Below are positions 44,705 to 55,149 of a stretch of DNA of 64,000 nucleotides, piece by piece. The notes beneath the pieces were generated by a model, which made no database searches, had not been told where the DNA came from, and saw only the letters and a program-made list of their open reading frames with translations. A program made the position numbers and the translations under genes. Source of the DNA: Saccharum officinarum (lineage: Eukaryota > Streptophyta > Magnoliopsida > Poales > Poaceae); NCBI GenBank assembly GCA_020631735.1, contig CM036179.1, positions 26,775,063-26,839,062 on the forward strand. Reading direction: 5' to 3'. Positions within the stretch are counted from its first letter, which is position 1; the number at the start of each line of letters is the position of its first letter.

Positions 44705-47700
44705 ATGGACGAAGTCACACAAGCTGTTGAAGATCTGAAGAAAGAATGGAGCCAAGCGGTTTCACAGCTTGAGGAGAGCATTGCTGCAATTGAATCATGT
44801 GGAAAAACAGGGAAAGGAACAGAGGAAGCAAATTCTCTTCCCAGGTTGAATGGTTCTGCACAGGATGCTCTGCAGTTGCTCAAGTCACTGCAGTTCCGGC
44901 TTGATCTTCTAGCGCAGCAGCTACCCACTTTTGATGAAGTGCAGTCTGGGCAAGCAACCTTAGAGTCATGGGATGAACAATACAAGAAGTAAAATAGTCT
45001 TGGAATTTTTCTTTTGTTATCCTTTTTTTAGCCTGCTTCTTTTTGCAACAATTTTGATTGCGTTTGCAGGCTGCGTGCTAGCCTGAGGAGTGCTAACTTA
45101 CAAGCGAAAGACAACATTAGAAAAGCTGCTCAGGAGGAGGTGTGGTTTTGCCTTGATTTCATGATATCAATCCAATTGATTTGCTGTCTGACCAGAACAT
45201 GCTTCTTTAGAGCTCACCAATGCAAGTGATGTTTAAATGTGAAAGATTATGCCACATAATAAAGAACTCATGTTAAGAACATGTTCTAAATAATATGCAA
45301 GTATCTCTTGTTGTAGTTGTTTATGTACTCACATATAAGTTCAGAAGCACCATGGCAACTATTCTTGCTTTAGTTTTTGAAACTTCTCTTGCAAAATTGG
45401 CAAGAAACTATCTGTAGGCATCCTGCTACCTTTTGAGAGCATTCTAGGTGCCCTTATAACTAAAAGCCATCAGTTTCTAATTGTCTTCTCTCTAGAGGGA
45501 GCTTCTTCTAGGGGGTGGAGAAGAGTCAATGATCCGTAGGCGTAATCTCCAGTAAGTTGATCTCCATGCGTTCATCTTTCTTTTAAGACAATGCATGTGA
45601 TATTTCAGGAGTTTTATAATTTAGTCAGTTACATGGGTATCCCTTCCATCTTGGTCACTCAAAATTTGAAGAACCAGATAAAGGCTACCACTTGTGAATT
45701 CTAGTTTTCTATATTTAAGCTCAGAATAGCGGAATACTCCTTTCATTCCAACATCTAATTCGTTTTAGTTTTGTCCCAAGTCAAACTTCTCGAACTTTGA
45801 CCAAGTTTATAGAAAAATGCAGGAACATCTACAATGTAGTTTCACAAAATTTGCCATGAATATGTATTGATACTTTGATAGTACATTTATTTGGAATCAT
45901 GATGCTTGGTCAAAGTTAGAGAAGTTTGGAATCGTGATGCTTGGTCAAAGTTAGAGAAGTTTGATGTAGGATAAACTAAATGACTTACATTTTTGGAAAG
46001 GAGGGAGTAACAATTAAGAGTTGCTGTGTTAATGCGTTTCACTACTGAACGGGTCATCCTTCTAGATTCACGCTCAGATCAGTTCTCTTGCATCGCAGTA
46101 ATGAATGAATCACCCATATACATTATGTAGTCCAAGAAACATCTAGTTTTGTTGTATAATGTGATTTCTGACGGTGTAGGACAAAGGCTGGGATGACATC
46201 TGCTGCTGAAAGTATCACCGAGAGCCTCCGACGGTCTCGCCAGATGATGGTTCAGGTTAGCATGTCCCCTTGTTCAATTGTTAGCTTGTTAGACTTGATC
46301 TAATTGATATAAATTGTTACAGGAAGTGGAAAGAAGTGCAAGTACTTTGGCAACATTCGGTATGCATTCTTGATTAAACAAATATCTTATTCACAATTTT
46401 TATCATTCCAGAGTGATTGGGTTTTGTTGGTTTCTTAAATTTTCTCTTGTACATTATGGCTTGATCTTCACTGTAATTATTCATGTGATGGGTCGGACTG
46501 GGGAAAATTAAACTGTTTGGTTATGGACAAGTGGTTGTTCTGCATGTTTATATGTTTGAGACTTTGCTACATTATTCTTTGTTATTTACTATATATAGGA
46601 TGTTCTTCTATAGCACGTTTCATGTACTTCATAGTGCATTGAATTAAAACATTTTCTTATTTGCCTGCATTTTTAGGATCATCATAGTCAAATTGAATAA
46701 TGCAAACTAATTTATTAAATTATGCAGATGAATCAACAAGTGTTCTCCGGAAGGCTGAAGGTGAATATCAAGGACACCGCTCTTTGCTGATGCGTACCCG
46801 TGGTTTGCTCTCCACGATGCAGCGGCAAGATGTTCTTGATAGGTAGGTACTCTGACTCTTTTATACAGTTCGAAACTGGGATAACTGCAAATGAGTGTAT
46901 AATGTTGTCAAGGGCGTCGAACCCTTGGGTAGCTGGACCTCGGCTACGTAGTTCGTAGCCGCGATCTGTCTTCTCCGGCGAGGTTTTCCCCTCCGCCACA
47001 GGCTTGATTGTTTTAGAGAGAGAGAGAGATTAGATGGGTAATATCTTTCTTGCCTTCAATGGTCCGAGTACAAACATATATATAGGCCTTTCGGCACTCA
47101 CATATGAACGGAGCTAATTGCTCTTGATTCAAACAAATGGACGAGAGCTAATTGCTTCAAACAAATGGACGAGAGCTAATTGCTCTAATTCAAACGCCTG
47201 TGGCTGCATGCTTAGTCACTTCCGCATCCCCGGCTTGACCGCGCGCCTGTGGCTGCATGCTCAGCCATTTCCCAGAATAGCATCCTTGGCTGCCTGATCC
47301 GTGCGCGCCGCATGCGTGGTGACCGCGCTCGCAGGTTGCGCCCGCACACCTTCAGCAGCCCTGCGGATGTCACAGGCACGCCGTTGCCTTGAATAGGTGC
47401 GGCCCCACATGACATCTCTCCCCCCGTTGAGGTCTAGCTCGTCCTCGAGCTGAAATTCAGGGTACTTGGCGTGGAACTCGTCGAGGTCTTCCCAGGTATA
47501 GCAGCTGTAGCCGGTTCGCCACGCCAATAGACAAGGACTTGGCGGACACCTCGCGCCAAGCGAGCTTGCTCCACCCGAGCAGGTTCTGGGACAACGGCGC
47601 CATGGTGGATGTCGGGTAGGGGTGGCGGAGCTGATGGAGGCGTCCCAATGAACTTCTTGAGGGTGCCCACGTGGAACACGTCGTGGATGCGGGCCTGCGG

Positions 47701-50700
47701 GGGCAGTTCCAGGCACACGGCGATGTCGTTGATGAGCTCGACGACACGGTATGGCCCGAGGAAGCGAGCCTTCAGCTTGCCCGTCATAGGTTGGGGAAGT
47801 GAAGTCGGGGCGCGCTGGCGGAGACGAAGAAGCGCCCAGTCGCCAACCTCATAGGAAACCGGACGGTGATGCTTGTCGTAGTGGAGCTTCTGGACCGCCT
47901 GCGCTTGTTCTAGGCGATAGCGTACGTCGGTGAGGAAGGCCTCGCGCTCCTCCTTGTCGCGCGCGACCGCAGCGACCCATGTCTCACCAGGCTCATAAGA
48001 GCAGATGGTGGGCGGGTCACGACCGTACACCACGCGGAACGGCGTCTCCCGGAGCGAGGACTGGTAGGCCGTGTTGTACACGTACTCGGCCCACGACAGC
48101 CAACGCAGCCACTGTCGAGGACGGTCGCCGGTGAAGCAGCGCAGGTACATGACGATGACGCGATTTGCTGCCTCCGTCTAGCCGTCCGACTGGGGGTTGA
48201 AGGCCGATGACATGTGCAGCTTGGTGCCCATGAGACGCATGAGCTCGCGCCAAAAAGTCGAGGTGAACACCGGGTCGCGGTCAGACACCATGGACTGCGG
48301 CACGCCATGTAGGTGTACAATGTCGGCGAAGAAGGCCTGCGCCACCGACTCGGTGGTGTACAGGTGGGCGAGGGCGATGAAGTGGCAGTACTTGCTGAAA
48401 CGGTCGATGACGGAGAGGATCACCGACTTCCTGTTGACACGGGGCAGAGCTTCCACGAAGTCGAGGCCGATGTCCGCCCAGACGACGGTGGGGATCGGCA
48501 GCGGCATGAGGAGGCCTGCCGGGTGGAGGTGCTCGGACTTGTACCGCTGACAAGTGGCACATGCCCGCACGAAGTCCTGCACAAAACGCCTCATGTTGGG
48601 AAAATGGAAGTCGCGGCGGAGTCAGTGCAGTGTGTGTTGGACGCCCTCATGTCCATCATTGTGGATAGCCGCCACGATCTCCTGCAAGAGTGGGGAGGTC
48701 GGCGGTATGTATAGGCGCCTGTCGTAGAGGACCATGTCATCGGCCACCGTCTGTCGCACTCCACGACGAAGGGCTTGGTGAAGTCCGGCAAGGTCAGCAC
48801 CGGGGCCGACGTCACAGCCCCTTTGAGAGCGCTGAAGGCCGCCGCCGCCTCGGTCGTCCATGCGAACCCCTCCTTCAGGAGTGTCGTGAGGGGTGCTGCA
48901 ATAGCGTCGTAGTTGTGGACGAACTTGCGGTAGTAGCCCGCCAAGCCGAGGAAGCCACGCATGGCCCGCGCTGACCGGGGCTGGGGCCAGTCGTGGATGG
49001 CTTGGACCTTGGCGACGCCAGCCGCGGAGATGATGTGGCCGAGGTAGGCGACGGAGTCGACGCCGAACAAGCACTTGGACCGCTTCACAAAGAGGCGGTG
49101 CTGGCGTAGGATGGTGAGGACGACGCGGAGGTGTCGGAGGTGGTCCGCCCAAGTAGTGTTGTAGATCAGAATGTCGTCAAAGAAGACAAGCACAAACCGG
49201 CGGAGGTAGGCGCGCAACACGTCGTTCATCAAGGCCTGGAATGTCGCTGGGGCGTTGCACAGCCCGAACGACATCACCAAGAACTCATAGAGGCCGTCGT
49301 GGGTGCAGAACGTCGTCTTGTGGATGTCCTCCGGCCGCATCCGCACCTGATGGTACCCCAACCTCATGTCCAGCTTGGTGAAGAAGCGCGCGCCATGGAG
49401 CTCGTCGAGGAGCTCGTCGACGACGGGGATGGGGAACGCGTCCTTGACGGTGAGGGCGTTGAGGGCGTGGTAGTCGACGCAGAAGCGCCACAAGCCGTCG
49501 GCCTTCTTGACGAGGAGGACTGGCGAGGAGAACGCCGAGTCGCTACGGCGGACGATGCCTTGCTCGATCATGGCGGCGCATTGCCGCTCCAGTTCGTCCT
49601 TGTGGGCCGCCGGGTACCGGTACGGGCGGACGACGACAGGGGCCGCGTCCGGCTTGAGGACGATGGCATGGTCGCGGGCGCGCTGCGGAGGCAGCCCCCT
49701 AGGCTCAGCAAGACGTCCCCGAAGGCGGCCAGGAGCTCGTCGAGGAGCGACTCACTGGCCGCTGTCGTGGCACGGAGGCGCGGCGAGGTGGCCGACGGCA
49801 CGTCCGACCAGCAGAAGGCGCGCCCGCGGTACTGGAAGGACATGGAGCGCTCCGCGAAGTCCCAGATGATCGGGCCCAGGGTCGCCATCCATTGGGTGCC
49901 TAGCAGAATGTCGTACCCTGCAAGTGGCATGACAAAGAGATCGACGGTGAAGGATGTGTTGTCGATGGAGAGTGGGGCGTGCCGGATCACGCCAGGGCAG
50001 GCGATCTTCTCGCCGTTAGCCACAGTTGCCGTCAGGCGCGGACGGGGCTGGACAAGCAGCCCAGTGCGCCGCGCCGCCGCCTCGGCGATGAAGTTGTGGG
50101 TGGAGCCGCTGTCGAGGAGGGCGGTGAAAGTTGCAGTGCCCACCGACACCTTGACCTGCATCGTGTCGGAGACCGGGACGCCCGCAATGGCGTGGAGGGA
50201 GAAGACCGGGGACTCCGTGGCTGGCGTGTCCTCGTCCGCGGCCGCGTTGTCGTCATTGTCCACGACGCAGTCCAGGAGGAACAGGCGTTGACACACCTTG
50301 TTGTGGCCGCGGCTGTACCTCTCGTCGCAGTTGAAGCACAGGCCTAGGCGGCGGCGCTCGTCCTGCTCCGCCTAGTTGAGCCGCTTCACCGGCCGGCCCT
50401 CGACGGTGACGTTGGGCGTAGCCGGCTTGGAGCTATGCGGAAAGGTCAACGTGGGGCGCGGGGCGGGCGCCGGCAGGAGGCCACGCGGGGCGGCCTAGGG
50501 CGGGGCCGCGGCTACCGCGGTGTACTGCTCCCGCAGTTCCATCTGGCGGGCCAGACTCATGGCGGCCGCGAGGGACTGCGGGTTCTGGACCTGCACGTCG
50601 AGGCTGAGCGGAGAAAGAAGGCCGCCCGTGAACAGCTGCACCCGCTACGCCTCGTCGAGGGGGCCGGCGCGGGGAAGGAGCGCCTGGAAGCGGTCCTGGT

Positions 50701-52994
50701 ACTCCGCGACGGTGGAGGTACGGCGGCAGTCGGCGAGCTCGAAGAGGGGGGCGGCGCGCAGGGGCGGCCCGTACCGCAGATTGATCAACTCCTTGAAGCG
50801 GCGCCACGACGGGGTACCCTCGTCCGTCTGGACTTGGATGTACCACATCTGGGCGCCCTCCTCGAGGTTGTAGGACGCCATCCACACCTTCTCCTCCATG
50901 ATCCGCTGCTGGTGGAAGTACGACTCGCACCGGTTGATGAAAATGAGCGGGTCGGACTTGCCGTCGTACCGCGGGAAGTCCATCTTCTGGAACTTCGGCG
51001 GCCGATCCTGGTGGTGCTCGCCGGAGAACGGCTTGCTGCCCGACGAGGATGAACGCTCGTAGGTGAGGGCGGCGATGGCCTTGGCGTTGGCCTCCAGCGC
51101 CTTGGTGTTGGCCTCCGCGGTGGCTTGCAGAGCCGTGACGGCCTTGGCGAGGGCTTCGACGGTGGCCTTGAGGTCGCCGTTGTCTCCGATGGATGCGGCA
51201 CAGGAGGCTGTGGAGGACGATGCCGGGGAGGCTGGCGCGGTGGTTGGTGGTTGTGGTGGCGCGGCGGCTGGTGGTGGTGGAGTGGAGGGCGCGGCGGCTG
51301 TTGGGGAGGTGGGGCGGGACGATGAGGATCGCCGGGACCGTGATACCAGGTTGTCAAGGGCGTCGAACCCTTGGGTAGCTGGACCTCGGCTACGTAGTTC
51401 GTAGCCGCGATCCGTCTTCTCCGGCGAGGTTTTCCCCTCCGCCGCAGGCTTGATTGTTTTATAGAGAGAGAGATTAGATGGGTAATATCTTTCTTGCCTT
51501 CAATGGTCTGAGTACAAACATATATATAGGCCTTTCGGCACTCACATATGAACGGAGCTAATTGCTCTTGATTCAAACAAATGGACGAGAGCTAATTGCT
51601 TCAAACAAATGGACGAGAGCTAATTGCTCTAATTCAAACGCCTGTGGCTGCATGCTCAGTCACTTCCGCATCCCCGGCTTGACCGCGCGCCTGTGGCTGC
51701 ATGCTCAGCCATTTCCCAGAATAGCATCCTTGGCTGCCTGATCCGTGCGCGCCGCATGCGTGGTGACCGCGCTCGCAGGTTGCGCCCGCGCACCTTCAGC
51801 AGCCCTGCGGATGTCACGGGCACGCCGTTGCCTTGAATAGGTGCGGCCCCACATGACAAATGTGGTCGTATAGCTTGCACTCTTGTTTTACTGTCTAAAT
51901 ATTTAAATTAAAGAAATGTCTTTACATAGTGTGCACACCCACTAACAGCTCTTCACATTCGAATGAGCATCTACAAATTGAACTGTAACCGTGGTTCCTT
52001 TCGAGGAAATGGTGATAGATGCTATAATTGCCCGTACTCAACTATCATTTGAGGTAGTGTGTTTTTCATATTAAACAACAGTACACTTCCCCAGTTTATT
52101 ATCGAAGGGAATTAGAAAATACATGATTAATTACAGCTCATCAGTCAAAAGAATAGCAACTAAAAATGACATGCAGAAAACATGCTGGGCATTTGATTTG
52201 CATATAATCACAAATTTGAAACTAAACATAAGACTTGTGTGAATGTATCATGTTTTTCAAAATCCTTTATAAACACGGAAGTATGTTGTAATGCAAAAGA
52301 ACACCACAATCATTAGATCATTCAGTTAACACATCTGGCAACATTCTATGCCACCTCCTCCATGAGCTCTGGGCATTGTTGAGATGATTCCTTGGTCAAT
52401 GGTGTGGTCTCACCTGTCAAAGGTCAAAAGTTGACCTTGTGAACTCCCTTCAATAGGGTCACAAATTGTTTCTTGTGGAGACAAATTATCATGAATGGAG
52501 CTAACGACTCTAATCCTCAGTCCTATACTCCTATTACTTGTTCTTTGCATCTACAAGAGTGTGTGTGATGAAGGATGCATATTATCCTTGTTCGAAGGAA
52601 CATTAGTGCTGGCATGATTATTTTGTTCCCTCATTCCCAGCAGTTTAGATGTCATACTAAAATGTTTAGGAGGAAAAAAAAAGTTTTGAAGTAAATGTGC
52701 CTGGTGCCTTGGTGCTCTGCAATTAGTGCTGTCTAAACAAATCTGAGTTTTTGGATGTCGGTGGCCAATCGCTAATCAGATCTGTTTCCCAGGATCATCC
52801 TGACCATTGGCTTTATCATTTTCTCCTTGGCGGTTCTTTATGTTGTCTCAAGACGTATTGGTCTATTGACGCTGCAAAGGAAACTGGCCAACGCCATCAG
52901 ATCCGGTTCATTATCAGCTGAGGACATTGTAGCGAAAGCCCAACATGGACCTGCCCCAGCAAATGTTCCTGCTCCCATTTATGATGAACTGTGA
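44705..52994 (+). CDS. SEC20: SEC20-type Qb-SNARE, intact split gene, 279 residues
   Basis: Coding exons are 44705-44988, 45070-45139, 45496-45551, 46180-46255, 46323-46359, 46728-46842 and 52793-52994. All introns are GT-AG and the phases join without a break (840 coding bases with TGA). The start is the first ATG after the acceptor at 44696. The protein has an N-terminal helical region (MDEVTQAVEDLKKEW...), then a Sec20 SNARE region (about 137-212: LRRSRQMMVQEVERS, LRKAEGEYQGHRSLL). One membrane segment (about 214-231, IILTIGFIIFSLAVLYVV) follows, then a ~48-residue lumenal tail ending YDEL. Sec20/BNIP1 is part of the ER SNARE complex for Golgi-to-ER vesicles. The last intron (5.95 kb) contains an antisense gypsy element, yet the reading frame is unaffected. 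Confidence 0.9.
45736..46007. mobile_element. Stowaway MITE in a SEC20 intron, with an internal tandem repeat
   Basis: Ends CTCCTTTCATTCC and GGAAAGGAGGGAG between TA. The interior holds GATGCTTGGTCAAAGTTAGA twice in tandem (about 36-bp unit, near 45900-45965). Confidence 0.85.
46906..47414 (-). repeat. 3' LTR of the gypsy element
   Basis: 509 bp. The position that is TATAAAAC in the other LTR reads CTAAAAC here, so this copy has lost the TATA-like motif and has a longer (GA)n run. Confidence 0.93.
47415..47559 (-). pseudogene. gypsy chromodomain relic, frameshifted
   Basis: VLVYWRGEPATAA in the integrase frame switches near 47505 to YTWEDLDEFHAKYPEF and ends LNGGRDVMWG at the LTR. The VxWxG...TWED order is that of a chromodomain, which steers integration to marked chromatin in chromoviruses. 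Confidence 0.75.
47560..48764 (-). pseudogene. gypsy integrase, two premature stops
   Basis: HHCC zinc region (HEGVQHTLH ... CATC), catalytic D in WADIGLDFVE, D in VSDRDPVF, and E just after a TAG stop in QSDG/TEAANR (stop near 48178). A further TGA interrupts HTLH/LRRDF (48620-48622). Downstream is the GPYRV-type C-terminal fold (FLGPYRVVELI). Confidence 0.87.
48765..49690 (-). pseudogene. gypsy reverse transcriptase, RNase H deleted
   Basis: RT motifs in order: FSSPVLLVKKADG, FTKLDMRLGYHQVRM, FLVMSFGLCNAPATF and the FFDD catalytic pair (FVLVFFDDILIY), then YLGHIIS and FLGLAGYYRKF. The protein leaves its normal course at PFVVECD (about 48765). There the RNase H domain and the adjoining segment are missing and the frame changes. 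The deletion fits the element being shorter than full size. Confidence 0.88.
49690..50296 (-). pseudogene. gypsy aspartic protease region
   Basis: Contains the active-site motif LLDSGSTHNFI and the later DILLGTQWM block. The frame is lost near 49690, before the reverse transcriptase, where GDVLLSLGG continues in the wrong frame. Confidence 0.85.
50300..51340 (-). pseudogene. gypsy gag, broken
   Basis: Read on the minus strand: a Pro/Ala/Ser-rich start with no ATG in frame, an Ala-rich helical stretch (LKATVEALAKAVTALQ), then a retrotransposon gag domain (MDFPRYDGKSDPLIFINRCE, WMASYNLEEGAQMWY). A zinc-knuckle-like C-x2-C...H-x3-C follows (CFNCDERYSRGHNKVC, about 50290-50340). In-frame TAG stops occur at 50645, about 50496 and about 50373. 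As it stands it cannot make a full Gag. Confidence 0.85.
51352..51858 (-). repeat. 5' LTR of the gypsy element
   Basis: 507 bp. On the minus strand a TATAAAAC box follows a CTCTCTCT run near 51460, a plausible promoter reading leftward into gag, antisense to SEC20. Confidence 0.93.
51864..52792 (+). other. Remainder of SEC20 last intron
   Basis: AT-rich intron sequence from the retrotransposon to the TTTCCCAG acceptor. No gene-like content. Confidence 0.7.
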
Positions 52995-53400
52995 TTCACT
53001 TTGTCCTCTGTTTTGTTAAGGTAATAGTTTTGCAAGTAGCTATTGAGATTTTGTCTACAGTCCACAGTGATCATGTACCGACCTGTCATTCATTTGAAAT
53101 TGAAATATGTTTTGGTTACAGAGGTATGCCAGTGAGTTTCGGATGATACTCTCCACTGATGGGACCAGTTGCCCTACTTGAGAAGTCGTCTCCTGACTGA
53201 AGTTCTGCTCATTCTGTAGGACGTACTTAAACCTTGTACCAATATGGTTCAGGTAATTCCATTAGTTTGTGACTTGTAGAGTATATAAGTAGGATCTTGT
53301 AGGACCGTTTCAAGATTGCGAAGCATCTTCCATATGCCCAATTTTAAGTAGGATCTTGTAGGACCACTTCGAGATTGTGAAGCATTTTTCATATGCTCAA
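52995..53400 (+). other. SEC20 3' UTR, possibly with a 101-bp intron
   Basis: A GTTAAG/GTAATAG donor (53021) and a TTACAG acceptor (53121) could define a UTR intron. A GTAGGATCTTGTAGGACC string occurs twice (about 53290 and 53347). No clear poly(A) signal is identified and the end is approximate. Confidence 0.45.
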
Positions 53401-53577
53401 TTGTCCCTTTAACTGAAGCTGGATGAGGTAGCCTAAAATTTTGGGTTTGAATTATGGAATGAGTAGGAGCGAGAAAAACGTCAGGTTACGGGTTAGCTTG
53501 GTTGCAAAATGCGTATGTTTTTGCACTTAACAGGTCTTTGTCCTAAAATATTCATCTGAAAAACTTTGATGGCATTT

Positions 53578-54770
53578 ACAACAACAACATAGCCTTTTGT
53601 CCCAAGCAAGTTGGGGTAGGCTAGAGATGAAACCCAAAAGAGACGAGAAACAGGGAGACACAAAAAGAGACATAAAGGGCACAAGACAAAAGATGTCACG
53701 GTTCAGACATGTTGATTGCCAATCTCTAAGCGTTCCGGTCCATAGCTAAATCCTTGGGGATATTCCACTCCTTAAGATCTCTCTTAACGGACTCGTCCCA
53801 AGTTAGTTTAGGTCGACCTCTACCGCTCTTTACATTATCAGTCCGCTTTAGAACTCCACTACGCACCGGCGCCTCAGGAGGCCTCCGTTGGACATGTCCA
53901 AACCATCTCAACCGATGTTGAATCAATTTCTCCTCAATTGGTGCCACCCCAACCCTATCCCGAATATCGTCGTTCCGTACTCTATCCCTCCGTGTGTGCC
54001 CACAACACTAACGCAACATATGCATCTCCGCTACACTCAATTGCTGGACATGTTGCCTTTTTGTAGGCCAACACTCAGCACCGTATAACATCGCCGGACG
54101 AATCGCCGTCCTATAGAACTTACCTTTCAGCTTCTGAGGCACCCTTTTGTCACAGAGAACGCCAGAAGCTTGACGCCATTTCAACCAGCCGGCTGAAATT
54201 CTATGCCTAACATCTTCATCAATGTCTCCATCCTTTTGTAGCATCGACCCTAAATACCGAAAAGTATCCTTCTTGGCCACCACTTGCCCATCGAGGCTAA
54301 CGTCTCCCTCCTCGTGCCTAGTCACGCTGAAATCGCACCTCATGTACTCGGTCTTAGTCCTACTAAGTCTGAACCATTTCGACTCTAACGTGTGCCGCCA
54401 TAGTTCTAACTTCCTATTAACCCCCGCCCTACTGTCGTCAACTAGCACCACATCATCAGCAAAGAGCATACACCAAGGGATATCACCTTGTATGTCCCTT
54501 GTGACCTCATCCATCACCAAAGCAAATAAATAAGGGCTCAAAGCTGACCCCTGATGCAGTCCTATTTTAATTGGAAAGTCACTGGTGTCGCCATCACATG
54601 TTCGGACAAACGTCACCACATCCCTGTACATATCCTTGATGAGAGTAACATACTTAGTTGGGACTTTGTGCTTTTCCAAGGCCCACCACATGACATTTCT
54701 CGGTACTTTATCATATGCCTTCTCGAGGTCAATAAAGACCATGTGCAAGTCCTTCTTCTGCTCCCTATAT
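53578..54770 (-). mobile_element. 5'-truncated LINE, RTE-like, 14-bp target duplication
   Basis: CTTTGATGGCATTT occurs on both sides (53564-53577 and 54771-54784). On the minus strand the element ends in a GTTGTTGTTGT tail, and it is cut in the RT domain at its 5' side. RT motifs: [40 protein letters not shown] and FRYLGSML, then the C-terminal HRLRWFGHVQRRP block. An in-frame TAG near 54006 (after MHMLR) splits it. RTE-like assignment is from motif style and tail. Confidence 0.9.
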
Positions 54771-54815
54771 CTTTGATGGCATTTGAGAGGCCAAAATAAT
54801 TTTAAGTTGGAAGTA

Positions 54816-55130
54816 AGTTTTATACTAACCAAGAAATGGACAGACGGTAGCAAAAGAAGGCGTGAATGCAGATACCGTACCTGCAATCCTTGGCAATTGG
54901 CAAGGCCATGGCGTCTTTCAACAAGAGGTGTACAAAATCTTGCCATTGCATATTCAGCATCTGTAATGTTGGAACAGGGCGTCTGTCCACCCGGACGCTC
55001 CCATTCATGGACCATGAAGTCAGCACAAATGACTCCCACGCAACCACAAATCCCATACCAGTCCAGCCCAAAGATGGCAACGAGCAAGGCACCGCTGACC
55101 CTGCAGATTGAACAGAGCACGATCGTCCCC
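54816..55130 (-). other. Unidentified exon-like fragment
   Basis: On the minus strand TCAATCTGCAG (acceptor-like) and GATTGCAG/GTACGG (donor-like) bracket about 235 bases. Two frames stay open; one reads [16 protein letters not shown], then [19 protein letters not shown]. The family is not recognised. It may be an exon of another gene or a captured piece. Confidence 0.35.
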
Positions 55131-55149
55131 ACCCAAAGGTTCCCCTATC

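Larger units (their letters stand above)
46906..51858 (-). mobile_element. Ty3/gypsy retrotransposon (chromovirus, Reina-like size), antisense in SEC20 intron
   Basis: LTRs at 46906-47414 and 51352-51858 (509 and 507 bp), both TGTCA...TGACA. A perfect 5-bp target duplication AATGT lies at 46901-46905 and 51859-51863. The primer-binding site TGGTATCA (51341-51348, minus strand) fits initiator Met-tRNA. A GGGGGGAGAGA purine tract (47415-47425) adjoins the other LTR. LTRs differ by about six transitions plus one short indel. The total length of about 4.95 kb and the C-terminal chromodomain relic suggest the Reina-type chromovirus group; lineage is inferred. Confidence 0.93.

Noticed and set aside
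49131..50291. 386-residue + strand open frame
   Set aside because: It is the antisense of gypsy RT and protease; the real motifs are on the minus strand.
51063..51404. Gly/Ala-rich + strand open frames
   Set aside because: Antisense of the Pro/Ala-rich start of gypsy gag and the LTR edge.
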